Origin: Porticoccus sp041581635
GTDB lineage: Bacteria; Pseudomonadota; Gammaproteobacteria; Pseudomonadales; Porticoccaceae
NCBI GenBank assembly: GCA_041581635.1
Contig: JBFICW010000010.1
Location: forward strand, 8,467-72,466
Reading direction: 5' to 3'
DNA: 64,000 bases
Shown here: positions 15,832 to 24,563 of the stretch, one piece after another
Position numbering within the stretch: the stretch's first letter is position 1
How the letters are laid out: every line of letters begins with the position of its first letter
Program-made: the position numbers and the translations under genes
Notes under the pieces: model-generated
Database searches by the model: none
Seen by the model: the letters and a program-made list of their open reading frames with translations, nothing else
Told to the model about the DNA's origin: nothing

Positions 15832-16134
15832 GTGATATTGGAAGTCGCAACGCTTGATGTGAAGTCAGGACAAGAAAAAGAATTTGAATTGGCGTTTGAA
15901 AAAGCTCAAGAAATTATAGTGTCTATACCCGGCTATATTTCACACGAGTTGCAAAGGTGTATTGAAAATTCAAGCCGCTACATTCTGTTAGTAAACTGGC
16001 AAAAACTCGAGGATCACACGGTGGGTTTCAGAGGCTCTTCTCAATATCAAACCTGGCGTGACCTGCTGCACCACTTTTACGAGCCCTTCCCCGAGGTCGA
16101 GCACTACACAAGTGTGTACCGACATAGTTTGTAA
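15832..16134 (+). CDS. Cassette 6: ABM-fold (antibiotic biosynthesis monooxygenase-like) protein
   Basis: 100 residues from the GTG at 15832, which has GGAG at 15822-15825; the in-frame TTG at 15820 overlaps that ribosome site. Residues form the short ferredoxin-like ABM pattern: VILEVATLDVKSGQEKEFELAF, IPGYISHELQRC, YILLVNWQKLEDHTVGFRGS and EHYTSVYRH. Such proteins are small dimeric enzymes acting on quinones, haem or other aromatics, or are of unknown role. It starts 15 bases after the R' box of attC 5, so it sits in cassette position, but the expected attC to its right is not convincing. Confidence 0.8.
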   Translation: MILEVATLDVKSGQEKEFELAFEKAQEIIVSIPGYISHELQRCIENSSRYILLVNWQKLEDHTVGFRGSSQYQTWRDLLHHFYEPFPEVEHYTSVYRHSL

Positions 16135-16278
16135 CCTGTGGTTCAAGTGCATTTCAGCGGTCATTGGCTTCCTCGAGAACTCTTTTTCAGTAACGCTTTT
16201 CAGTGCGATAATTTTAGCCGCCCATTTCAACATTTGTTGATTGTTAGAGGCAAAAAAACGAGTTGTTTTTGTCTGGCA

Positions 16279-16704
16279 TTAACGCTGAAATTTGCTGGCC
16301 AGCACAATACTGGTGAGGGTTTTTTCAACACCGTCCAAGGCGGTGATCTGGTCGATCACTTGATCGAGTTCAAGGGTCGATTCGCTCTTGATTAATGCCA
16401 GCAGGTCGTAGACACCGCTGATGGTTTGCAGTGATTCGACGGTGGGTATTTGTCTCATCTGTCGCACGATAGAGGACATCAGTTTTGGGTCGGCTGCAAT
16501 CATTACATGGGCATTGACCTTGTGCTGTTCATAGTCGGGACAAAAGCGGATGGTGTAGCCCTGAATAATCTGGCGCCGCTCCAGAGTGGCAATATGTTCT
16601 TTTACCGTGGCACGGCTGACCCCCAGTTTTTTGGCCAGCATGGTGACACTCTCGCGACTGTTGGTTCGCAATAATTCGATGAGTTTGTCATCCAGTGCTT
16701 TCAT
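16279..16704 (-). CDS. Lrp/AsnC-family transcriptional regulator
   Basis: 141 residues. N-terminal winged helix: LDDKLIELLRTNSRESVTMLAKKLGVSRATVKEHIATLE, with the recognition helix near residues 30-45 (described, not quoted in full). The C-terminal ligand-binding (RAM) domain includes VNAHVMIAADP, VESLQTISGVYDLLALIK and the final GVEKTLTSIVLA. It is divergent from the fold-III decarboxylase gene with 141 bases between, so it most likely senses an amino acid (lysine is a fair guess) and controls that gene and perhaps its own. There is no frameshift or truncation. Confidence 0.93.
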   Translation of the reverse strand: MKALDDKLIELLRTNSRESVTMLAKKLGVSRATVKEHIATLERRQIIQGYTIRFCPDYEQHKVNAHVMIAADPKLMSSIVRQMRQIPTVESLQTISGVYDLLALIKSESTLELDQVIDQITALDGVEKTLTSIVLASKFQR

Positions 16705-16845
16705 GTGGATGGGTTCCTTACAAATTGCGCTTTCAATCGATCAAAATGATAAAAGCTCTTTCCCTATTTGTAGTCGCTGTTAATACAAACTGCCAATGCT
16801 GATGCTTACACTAATCTGTAGGACTCGCCTGTGAGGAGGCCGGTT

Positions 16846-18003
16846 ATGCCTGTAGGCTCAGTGGTCAGCTCGCTCCATCACTATGGGGATGATGTTTCTC
16901 ATCTTCTTGGCAGTGCTCGGTCTTTTGTCGCTGAATCGGGTTATCAGCAACCGCTTCTCTATATTAGTCGAGATCAGTTGCGGGCGAATGTGCGTCGTTT
17001 TATGGCGGCCATGCCCAGTGTTGCCCCTCATTTTGCGGTTAAGGCCAATCCCGATCCACGTGTTTTGGCGGTGTTGAGAGATGAGGGCGTCAACTTTGAA
17101 ATTGCCTCCGGGGCCGAGCTCAATTTGTTGCTTGAGCTGGATGTGCGGCCAGAACTGATTTTTTACTCAAATCCTATTAAGTCTGAAACCTACTTGCGAG
17201 AGGCGGCCAACCGGGGGGTTCAGTGGTACGGGGTGGATTCTGTGGCCGAGGTACAGAAGATTCATCGCATTTACCCCGGTGCCAGTCTGTACCTGCGCAT
17301 CAGCACCAGTAACCTGGGGTCGGCATGGCCTCTGGAAGGAAAGTTCGGTGTCGGAACCCGGGATGCGAGAGCGGTGATGAGCGAGTGTGTGCGCTTAAAA
17401 ATGGATTTGGCCGGTATTACCTTTCATGTGGGTTCTCAATGTTCGAATGTGCATAACTGGCGGCAGGGGATTCGCTCGGCGCGACTGTTTTATCGTCGAA
17501 TGGAGGAGCAGGGCTTGGTTCCCCGGCTGCTAAATATTGGCGGCGGTTTTCCTGTGTGCATGACGTCTGGGGTGCCGACGATTGAGGAGATCGGCACAGT
17601 GATTAACCGGGAGCTGGCGTCGTTCGACTCGTCCATCAGGGTGATTGCTGAGCCGGGCCGCAATTTGGTGGCGTCGGCGGGTTGTATGGTGACCCAAGTG
17701 ATTGGCACGGCGGTTCGCAATGGACAACATTGGCTCTATCTGGACACCGGTGTCTATGGTGGGCTTATGGAATTAAATGAGCGGTTTCACTACCCGATTA
17801 TTACCAATCGCCGTGGGGTGATGCGCAACTGGACGCTGGCTGGCCCCACCTGTGACTCCATTGATGTGTGTATTAAAAACCAGCTGCTCCCCGCCACGAT
17901 GAGGTCGGGCGACCTGATTTATCTTCCCTACACGGGTGCTTATACCGCCTGTTGTGCCACTGCATTTAATGGGTTCCCCATACCGGAAGTGGTGGTGGTT
18001 TAA
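16846..18003 (+). CDS. Fold-III PLP-dependent lysine/ornithine decarboxylase
   Basis: 385 residues from the ATG at 16846, which follows GAGGAGG with a seven-base gap; the GTG at 16831 lies before that site. Motifs of the eukaryotic-type ornithine/lysine decarboxylase family: FAVKANPDP with the PLP-binding lysine near residue 65, ITFHVGSQC, LLNIGGGFP, AEPGRNLVASAG, GPTCDSIDV with the active-site cysteine and aspartates, and YTGAYT at the end. The enzyme forms putrescine or cadaverine from ornithine or lysine. Neighbours (glutaryl-CoA dehydrogenase, polyamine aminotransferases) favour lysine to cadaverine. Substrate preference cannot be fixed from sequence alone. Confidence 0.9.
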   Translation: MPVGSVVSSLHHYGDDVSHLLGSARSFVAESGYQQPLLYISRDQLRANVRRFMAAMPSVAPHFAVKANPDPRVLAVLRDEGVNFEIASGAELNLLLELDVRPELIFYSNPIKSETYLREAANRGVQWYGVDSVAEVQKIHRIYPGASLYLRISTSNLGSAWPLEGKFGVGTRDARAVMSECVRLKMDLAGITFHVGSQCSNVHNWRQGIRSARLFYRRMEEQGLVPRLLNIGGGFPVCMTSGVPTIEEIGTVINRELASFDSSIRVIAEPGRNLVASAGCMVTQVIGTAVRNGQHWLYLDTGVYGGLMELNERFHYPIITNRRGVMRNWTLAGPTCDSIDVCIKNQLLPATMRSGDLIYLPYTGAYTACCATAFNGFPIPEVVVV

Positions 18004-18039
18004 GCGGGCTAATTTCTATATTTTCAGTGTGGCCCGGCC

Positions 18040-19221
18040 CTAGGTAAATGCCTGAATGCCCGTTTGGGCGCGCCCCAGAATCAGTGCGTGAATATCACTG
18101 GTGCCCTCGTAGGTATTAACCACTTCCAGATTCAACATATGCCGCATGATGGGGAATTCATCAGAAATGCCATTGCCACCGTGAATGTCGCGGCTGGTTC
18201 GGGCAATATTCAGGGCTTTGCCGCAGTTGTTTCGTTTGAGTAGAGAGATTAACTCCGGTGCCACATGGCCGCTGTCTATCAGTCGTCCCGCCCGGAGTGT
18301 GCCTTGCAGTGCCAGACTGATCTCGGTTTGCATGTCAGCCAGTTTATATTGAATCAATTGATTGGCAGCGAGGGGGCGGCCAAATTGGTGGCGCTCCAGG
18401 CTGTACTGACGAGCCGCATGCCAGCAGGCTTCGGCTGCCCCCAGAACTCCCCAGCAAATCCCGTAACGGGCGCTATTCAGGCAGTTAAAGGGGCCTGATA
18501 GGCCTTTAATTCCCGGCAGCAGGTTTTCTTCGGGAACAAATACATCATCCATGACGATTTCACCGGTCACTGAGGTGCGCAGTGCTAACTTGCCCTTAAT
18601 TTTTGGCGCAGACAGTCCGTCCATGTTTTTGTCCAGCAGAAACCCGCGAATCACATCGTCTTCTGTTTTGGCCCAGACCAGAAATACATCGGCGATGGGT
18701 GAATTGGTTATCCATGTTTTGCAGCCGTTCAGCCGGTATCCATCGGCGACTTTTGTGGCGCGGCTAAGCATACTGGCCGGGTCGGAACCGGCATCGGGTT
18801 CTGTCAGGCCAAAGCAACCGACCCACTCCCCGGAAGCCAGGTTGGGTAAATACGTTTGTTTTTGTTGTTCAGTGCCGAAGGTGTTGATGGGGTGCATCAC
18901 CAGACTGGATTGAACGCTCAGCATCGAGCGGTAGCCAGAATCAACACGCTCAATTTCCCGGGCGATCAGGCCATAGCTCACGGCGTTGATCCCGGCGCAG
19001 CCATAACCCTGAATGGTACTGCCAAGCAGGCCCAGCTCACCCATTTCATTGAAAATTTCCCGGTGAGTTTTCTCGTGACGAAAAGCCTCTCTGGCTCTGG
19101 GTTGTAATTTCCCCTGAGCATAATGACGAGCCGTATCGCGAATCTGACGCTCGTCCAGTGATAGTTGCTCCTCGATCAGGAACGGGTCTTCCCAGTGAAA
19201 CATTGTGTTGTGATCCGTCAT
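18040..19221 (-). CDS. gcdH: Glutaryl-CoA dehydrogenase
   Basis: 393 residues, standard length. Diagnostic features: FHWEDPFLIEEQLSLDE at the N-terminus, the FGLTEPDAGSDP FAD motif, CKTWITNSPIADVFLVWAK, ARYGICWGVLGAAEACWHAARQY, and the catalytic glutamate in VVNTYEGTSDIHALILGRA. It oxidises and decarboxylates glutaryl-CoA to crotonyl-CoA. It converges with the decarboxylase gene and is followed upstream (to the right, same strand) by an aminotransferase gene. With the CoA-transferase at 9490-10701 it completes the glutarate arm of lysine and cadaverine breakdown. Confidence 0.95.
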   Translation of the reverse strand: MTDHNTMFHWEDPFLIEEQLSLDERQIRDTARHYAQGKLQPRAREAFRHEKTHREIFNEMGELGLLGSTIQGYGCAGINAVSYGLIAREIERVDSGYRSMLSVQSSLVMHPINTFGTEQQKQTYLPNLASGEWVGCFGLTEPDAGSDPASMLSRATKVADGYRLNGCKTWITNSPIADVFLVWAKTEDDVIRGFLLDKNMDGLSAPKIKGKLALRTSVTGEIVMDDVFVPEENLLPGIKGLSGPFNCLNSARYGICWGVLGAAEACWHAARQYSLERHQFGRPLAANQLIQYKLADMQTEISLALQGTLRAGRLIDSGHVAPELISLLKRNNCGKALNIARTSRDIHGGNGISDEFPIMRHMLNLEVVNTYEGTSDIHALILGRAQTGIQAFT

Positions 19222-19262
19222 GGCTGTTCTCTGGTTGTTGCCCCTGTGGTTATTAATATAGG

Positions 19263-20642
19263 TTAAAGCCCGTAGTGATGGGCGGTCATATCTAATGCTC
19301 GGCCCGCTCGTTGAATAATCAGGTCAGCCTCCTCGCGACTGATAATCAGTGGTGGGGCAATGACCATGGCGTCACCCACAGCGCGCATCACCAGACCACT
19401 TTCCATTGAAAAGGTACGACAGATACCACCGGCCTTACCGTTGGTATCCAGTCGCGCTTTACTGTGCTTGTCGCGGACTAGTTCCAGTGCTGCAAGCATG
19501 CCTTTACCGCGAGTTTCTCCCACGATGGGGTGGTCGGCGAGTTCTCGCCAGCGTTGTTGCAGGTAGGGGCCGATATCGTTGGCCACATGGGCCACGATGT
19601 TTTCCCGAGATAAAATAGTCAGCGTGGCCAGTGCCGCGGCGCAGGCCACCGGGTGGCCACTGTAGGTAAAACCGTGGCCAAATTCTCCGCCGTTACTTTT
19701 CAGTACATCGGCAACGGTGTCGCTGACCATGACGCCACCCAATGGTTGAAACCCATTGGTGACCGCCTTGGCAAAGGTGATTAAATCCGGTTGAGTGTCG
19801 TAGGTTTCAAAGCCGAATAAGTGACCCGTTCGACCAAACCCGCAAATCACTTCGTCGGAAATAAATAAAATATTTCGCTCTGTTAAAATCCGCCGTATTT
19901 CAGGCCAATAACTCTCCGGTGGAACGATGACCCCGCCGGCCCCCTGAATGGGTTCGGCAATAAACGCGGCGATATTCTGTTCACCTAATTCCTCAATCGT
20001 CTGTTCCAGAGTTCGGGCGGCCTGTAGACCAAATTCTTCCGGGGTAAGGTTGCCTTCATCCTGGTACCAGTAGGGTTGAGCAATATGCTTAACATAGGGC
20101 AGGGGTTCGAATTGTTTGTGTACGTAATCGAAACCGCCCAGGCTCGCAGCGGCAATGGTGCTGCCGTGGTATGCATTGGTTCGCGAGAGAATAATGCGTT
20201 TGGCGGGTTGGTTTTTTAAATCCCAATAGCGACGCAGGATTCGCAAATTGGTGTCATTGGCCTCGGAGCCAGAGTTGGTAAAAAATACATGGTTGAAGGC
20301 CGGTGGTGTTATCTCTGCCAGCCGTGTAGCCAGTGCCACTGACGGTTCGTTAGCACACTGAAAAAAATTGTTGTAAAAAGGCAGTTCAAGTAACTGTGCA
20401 TGGATGGCTTCGACAATCTCTGGCTGGCTGTAGCCGAGGTTGCAACACCACAGCCCCGACATGCCATCCAGTATTCGGTTGCCTTCAATGTCTTCAATGT
20501 AAACCCCGTCGGCGCTACTGATAATTCGGCCGGGCCGCGCGGCATATTCCTGAAAGTCGGTAAAGGGGTGGAGGTGATGGTCGCGATCCTGCTGTTGCAG
20601 TAGCCGGGTGCGAGGGTTCTTTGGCGGAATAGGATTCATCAT
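19263..20642 (-). CDS. Class III polyamine/omega-aminotransferase (SpuC-like)
   Basis: About 459 residues from the tandem ATG codons at 20642 and 20639; TAGGAG lies about 13 bases upstream. The longer open frame to 20747 has no ribosome site and an unlikely N-terminus. Motifs: HPFTDFQEYA, LDGMSGLWCCNLGYS, FFTNSGSEANDTNLR, NAYHGSTIAAASLGG, AEPIQGAGGVIVPP, ISDEVICGFGRTGHLFG, and FAKAVTNGFQPLGG with the PLP lysine. Family members transfer amino groups from putrescine, cadaverine, beta-alanine or taurine to pyruvate or 2-oxoglutarate. Context favours a diamine. It is divergent from the gamma-glutamyl hydrolase gene. Confidence 0.9.
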   Translation of the reverse strand: MMNPIPPKNPRTRLLQQQDRDHHLHPFTDFQEYAARPGRIISSADGVYIEDIEGNRILDGMSGLWCCNLGYSQPEIVEAIHAQLLELPFYNNFFQCANEPSVALATRLAEITPPAFNHVFFTNSGSEANDTNLRILRRYWDLKNQPAKRIILSRTNAYHGSTIAAASLGGFDYVHKQFEPLPYVKHIAQPYWYQDEGNLTPEEFGLQAARTLEQTIEELGEQNIAAFIAEPIQGAGGVIVPPESYWPEIRRILTERNILFISDEVICGFGRTGHLFGFETYDTQPDLITFAKAVTNGFQPLGGVMVSDTVADVLKSNGGEFGHGFTYSGHPVACAAALATLTILSRENIVAHVANDIGPYLQQRWRELADHPIVGETRGKGMLAALELVRDKHSKARLDTNGKAGGICRTFSMESGLVMRAVGDAMVIAPPLIISREEADLIIQRAGRALDMTAHHYGL

Positions 20643-20815
20643 GACCGACAGGGCACTCCTATTGGGTTGTGTTCTTTTTGTATAAACCTGCAGGAATTTG
20701 ATCATGAATGGGTTGCCGAGTCTCCACCCCAAAAGGGGGAGGCCCATGTTTATAACGGCGAAGACTATAATAAACGTGTTGGTAACGGCTCAGGTTCGGG
20801 TGAGGGGTGGTGTCT

Positions 20816-21589
20816 ATGAATCAACAGCAATGGCCGGTGGTGGGTATTCCCTGTGATGTGTTCAAACATGAGGCGCACCCCTTTCATGGCAGCGGTGAAA
20901 AATATATCAATGCAGTGGCCCATGGTGTCCGGGCGATACCGCTGTTGCTGCCCGCGGTTAGCCGCGGTGAAGAGCTGGAATCACTGACCGAACGCTACTC
21001 CCCCGATGATTTTCTGGATTCGATACACGGGCTATTTCTTACTGGCAATACATCCGATGTGGATGCGCATTACTACCATGAAATAAGCCGCCCCGGTACT
21101 GAACAAGACCCGCAGCGCGATGCAACCACACTACCGCTGATCCGCCGGGCGATTGCCAGGAATATTCCAATTCTGGCCATTTGTCGCGGTTGTCAGGAGC
21201 TGAACGTCGCGCTGGGCGGGAGTCTTCATCAGCATTTGTGTGATGTCCCCGGGTTGATGGATCACCAGAGAAATCAAAGTCTTGCCGCAGAGACACGCTA
21301 CGGTTTTGCCCACGATGTGATGCTGACGTCTGGCGGGTTGTTACGGCAACTGTCAGACACCGATACCGTGGGGGTTAACTCGTTGCATGGTCAGGGTATC
21401 AAGCAGTTGGCGGCAGGGTTGGAGGTTGAGGCCACCGCTGCCGATGGCCTGATTGAGGCCGTCAGGTTGGCCGATCACAGTCGGTTTGTGGTGGGCGTTC
21501 AGTGGCATCCGGAGTGGCAGTTCCAAAGTCATCATTTTTACCGTGAGCTGTTCAGGGCATTTGGTGATGCGATCCGGGCGCGCTTGTAG
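20816..21589 (+). CDS. Gamma-glutamyl-gamma-aminobutyrate hydrolase-like amidotransferase (PuuD/C26 family)
   Basis: 257 residues from the ATG at 20816 with GAGGGG about eight bases upstream. Class I glutamine amidotransferase fold: VVGIPCDVF at the start, GLFLTGNTSDVDAHYY, the nucleophile elbow ILAICRGCQELNVALGG with the catalytic Cys, and GVQWHPEW with the catalytic His and Glu near the end. The family removes gamma-glutamyl from gamma-glutamyl-GABA or the C5 homologue from cadaverine. It is followed 98 bases on by the gamma-glutamyl-polyamine synthetase, the enzyme that adds the glutamyl group, so the pair forms a gamma-glutamylated polyamine route. Confidence 0.9.
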   Translation: MNQQQWPVVGIPCDVFKHEAHPFHGSGEKYINAVAHGVRAIPLLLPAVSRGEELESLTERYSPDDFLDSIHGLFLTGNTSDVDAHYYHEISRPGTEQDPQRDATTLPLIRRAIARNIPILAICRGCQELNVALGGSLHQHLCDVPGLMDHQRNQSLAAETRYGFAHDVMLTSGGLLRQLSDTDTVGVNSLHGQGIKQLAAGLEVEATAADGLIEAVRLADHSRFVVGVQWHPEWQFQSHHFYRELFRAFGDAIRARL

Positions 21590-21687
21590 GTAGCTGTGCG
21601 GCTGGTATTCCCCCAATTTGTTGCTAACGTTGATATAGGGATTTCACTAACGACTCGACGTTTTTCCGGTATTGAGAGGAGGTTGCC

Positions 21688-23031
21688 ATGGGGCAGAAAG
21701 TGCTGAGGGACTTTCTATCTGCACACCCGGACATTGATTTGTTCGAGGTGTTACTTCCAGATCTTAATAGCCGACTTCGCGGAAAGTGGCTATCCCGCGA
21801 GCATATTCATCAGGTTTTTGAGGGGGGATTGAAGCTCCCATTAACCACGCTGGGCTTCGATATCTGGGGCCGTGATCCAGAATCCTGGGTTTTCGAACAG
21901 GGGGATCAGGACGGCATTTGTGTGGCGGAGGCGAGCTCTTTGGTTCGGGTGCCCTGGTTGTCCAAACCGACGGCGCAGGTGTTAATGTCCTTGCGAATGG
22001 CTAGCGGCAAGCCCTGTGGTTACGACGCCAGAGACCTGCTTCGCCACATTCAGCAGCAATTCTCAACATTGGGGCTGACACCGGTGGTAGCCCTTGAGAT
22101 GGAGTTTTATTTACTGGCGTGTGACCGGGATAGCTTTGGTCGACCGATACATAGTCAAACGGGTGTCGATGGCCGCAGGTCGCTCGGTGGCCAGACCTAT
22201 GGTATGGAACAACTTCAGGATGTGGCACCGCTCATGCACGCGATTCGAGATGCCTGCAAGGTGCAGAATCTGCCAGTGGATACCCTGATTACGGAGGCTG
22301 CGCCATCGCAATATGAAATTAATCTCTACCATCAGACCGATGCCTTGTTGGCCGCCGATCAGGGGTTGATGTTGCAGCGGTTGATCAAGGGTGTGGCAAA
22401 ACAGCAGGGTTATCTGGCCTCGTTTATGGCCAAACCCTTTGGCGATTTGGCCGGCAATGGTATGCACGTTCACTGTAGTTTGCTCGATAGTGAGGGCAAC
22501 AATGTGTTCGACGATGGTGCCGATCGGGGAAGTAAACTCCTCGGGGAGGCCGTAGCGGGTTGTATACAGTCAATGGCAGACGCCATGGCCATTTTTTCAC
22601 CGAGTATTAATGCATTTCGACGTTTTCAGCCTGACAGTCACGCACCGATGGCCGCTGCCTGGGGTTATGAAAATAGAACCACGGCACTGCGTATTCCCTC
22701 GGGGTCTTCAACAGACCGGCGAATAGAGCACCGGGTTGCCAGTGCCGATGCAAATCCATACTTGGTGGTGGCATCGGTGTTGGCCGGAATGCTCGATGGC
22801 ATAGCGCGTCAATTGGTGGCACCACCAGATACCAAGGGCGATGCCTATTCACAACATTTACCCGACTTGCCCCGATACCTCCCCGAGGCACTGGCTCGAT
22901 TTGAATCCTCATCGTTTATTCAGAATTATTTTGGATCAGAGTTTCAGCGGGTGTTTTTAGCGGCGAAACGCCAGGAGCTGGCTGAATTTGATCGCCGGGT
23001 AACAATACTGGAATATGATGCCTATCTTTAG
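21688..23031 (+). CDS. Glutamine synthetase-family gamma-glutamylpolyamine synthetase
   Basis: 447 residues; the ATG has a strong GAGAGGAGG nine bases upstream. The glutamine-synthetase catalytic fold is clear: EVLLPDLNSRLRGKWL, VALEMEFYLLACD (metal-binding Glu), EAAPSQYEINLYH, GNGMHVHCSLLD, FRRFQPDSHAPMAAAWGYENRTTALRIP (only partly quoted here) and RIEHRVASADANPYLVVA. The low similarity to GlnA in the C-terminus and the neighbours indicate PuuA/SpuI-type ligases that glutamylate putrescine, cadaverine or spermidine with ATP. No adenylylation-loop tyrosine motif of GlnA is visible. Confidence 0.9.
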   Translation: MGQKVLRDFLSAHPDIDLFEVLLPDLNSRLRGKWLSREHIHQVFEGGLKLPLTTLGFDIWGRDPESWVFEQGDQDGICVAEASSLVRVPWLSKPTAQVLMSLRMASGKPCGYDARDLLRHIQQQFSTLGLTPVVALEMEFYLLACDRDSFGRPIHSQTGVDGRRSLGGQTYGMEQLQDVAPLMHAIRDACKVQNLPVDTLITEAAPSQYEINLYHQTDALLAADQGLMLQRLIKGVAKQQGYLASFMAKPFGDLAGNGMHVHCSLLDSEGNNVFDDGADRGSKLLGEAVAGCIQSMADAMAIFSPSINAFRRFQPDSHAPMAAAWGYENRTTALRIPSGSSTDRRIEHRVASADANPYLVVASVLAGMLDGIARQLVAPPDTKGDAYSQHLPDLPRYLPEALARFESSSFIQNYFGSEFQRVFLAAKRQELAEFDRRVTILEYDAYL

Positions 23032-23044
23032 TTTTCACCCGCAG

Positions 23045-24454
23045 TCAAAAATGACCAGCATCCTTTAGTTCTTCGATAGTATCGGTAATGCTTTCCCGCA
23101 GGGTGCTAACAATAAAGTCGACCTGAGAGCGGTTGATGATCAGTGGCGGTGACATGACATTCAGGTTAATAATGGGCCTGACAATCAGCCCTTTACTGTC
23201 GGCCTGATTGGAAATCCACTTGCCGATGTCAAGCTCATCGGGGAACCGCTCTTTGGTGAGCTTGTCCTTTACAAATTCAACGCAGGCCACCAGACCTCGG
23301 CCTCTTACGTCGCCCACAATGGGCAGGTTGCCAAGGGTTTTAACTTGCGATTGAAAATAGGGCGTGAGCTCTTTTACATGGTCGAGAATTTTTTCCCGTT
23401 CCATAATTTCAATATTTTTTAATGCGGCAGCGCATGAGACCGGGTGACCAGAATAAGTGAAGCCGTGGCTGAAACAGCGGCCTTTACCTTCTTCGCTGAT
23501 CACGTTGTGAATGCGGTCTGAATAAATAGTGGCCCCAAGGGGCAAATAGCCCGAGGTGATGCCTTTCGCTGACGTGATGATGTCCGGGATTATGCCGAAT
23601 TCATCTTCAGAGGCGAACCAGTGGCCCAGGCGACCAAAGCCGGTAACCACCTCGTCAGACACATAAAGCACATCGTACTTTTTGCAGATATCCCAGGTGC
23701 CCTGGTGATAGCCCTCGGGCGGAATAATGACGCCACCGGCACCCATAATAGGTTCGGCAAAAAAGGCGGCAACCTTGTCGGCCCCGATCGAAATAATTTT
23801 TTCTTCTAATTCGTTCAGTAAAAATTCCAGAAATGCCTGTTGATTCATTCCCGGGTCAGCACGATAAAAATTCGGCGTGGAGATATGATGAATAGTGTCG
23901 GTAATAAAATCGAATTCTGGTGGGTGGTCACCGGGCTTTCCCCCGATAGACATGGCGGCATAAGTAGACCCGTGGTAGGAATTTTTACGTGAAATAATAT
24001 GTTTTTTCTGGTGTTTCCCACGACAGTTTTGGTAGTACTGAATTAGCCGATATGCGGTATCCACAGCGGCAGAGCCACTGCATGTAAACATGACGTGGTT
24101 GAGGTCGCCGGGTGCCAGCTTCGATACCTTGTAGGCCAATTTAACGGCAGGAATATTGGTCATATCTACAAAGGGGTTGGCGTAAGCCATGGTGCAGACC
24201 TGTTCTGCAATGGCATCAGCCATTTCCTTTCGGCCCAATCCGATATTGGTGCACCACAGTCCACCTACGGCATCCAGATAGCGGTTTCCATCACTGTCGT
24301 AGATGTAGGCACCGTCTGCAGCGGCAATTGGCATGGCACCTTCTTTTCTAAATATATCAAAGATCTGCCAGGGGTGAAGAAGATGCGCTTTATCCTGCTC
24401 CTTAAGAATTTTGGTATTAAATTGATTAAAACCGGCTTTGTTGGTGGTCGCCAT
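23045..24454 (-). CDS. Class III aminotransferase, polyamine or taurine type
   Basis: 469 residues. Motifs: LLHPWQIFDIF, YLDAVGGLWCTNIGLGRKEMADA, MFTCSGSAAVDTAYRL, NSYHGSTYAAMSIGG, AEPIMGAGGVIIPPEGY, VSDEVVTGFGRLGHWFA, and SAKGITSGYLPLGA with the PLP lysine. It differs clearly from the other aminotransferase in this locus, so the two probably have different amine or acceptor preferences. The N-terminal 'PWQIFDIFRKEGA' pattern is shared with taurine-pyruvate-type enzymes, but the neighbours are polyamine genes. It converges with the ligase gene (13 bases apart) and is 109 bases downstream of the LuxR gene. Confidence 0.88.
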   Translation of the reverse strand: MATTNKAGFNQFNTKILKEQDKAHLLHPWQIFDIFRKEGAMPIAAADGAYIYDSDGNRYLDAVGGLWCTNIGLGRKEMADAIAEQVCTMAYANPFVDMTNIPAVKLAYKVSKLAPGDLNHVMFTCSGSAAVDTAYRLIQYYQNCRGKHQKKHIISRKNSYHGSTYAAMSIGGKPGDHPPEFDFITDTIHHISTPNFYRADPGMNQQAFLEFLLNELEEKIISIGADKVAAFFAEPIMGAGGVIIPPEGYHQGTWDICKKYDVLYVSDEVVTGFGRLGHWFASEDEFGIIPDIITSAKGITSGYLPLGATIYSDRIHNVISEEGKGRCFSHGFTYSGHPVSCAAALKNIEIMEREKILDHVKELTPYFQSQVKTLGNLPIVGDVRGRGLVACVEFVKDKLTKERFPDELDIGKWISNQADSKGLIVRPIINLNVMSPPLIINRSQVDFIVSTLRESITDTIEELKDAGHF

Positions 24455-24563
24455 AAATCACCTGTAATGTTGTCAGGTAAGCATAGGCTAAGACGATGAG
24501 ATAGAAGAGGTATATACCCTGTTGGGGGTGTTCGCGGTTGTAAGCATCATGTGGCAGGAGGTG

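Noticed and set aside
16129..16250. Possible sixth attC after the ABM-fold gene (TTGTAAC ... GTTAGAG)
   Set aside because: The left box lacks the AACAAG pattern, the boundary complementarity with GTTAATA is only 5 of 7, and no long paired arms were found.
16277..16284. CATTAAC as right boundary of cassette 6
   Set aside because: It is the stop codon region of the Lrp-type gene on the other strand, with no attC fold beside it.
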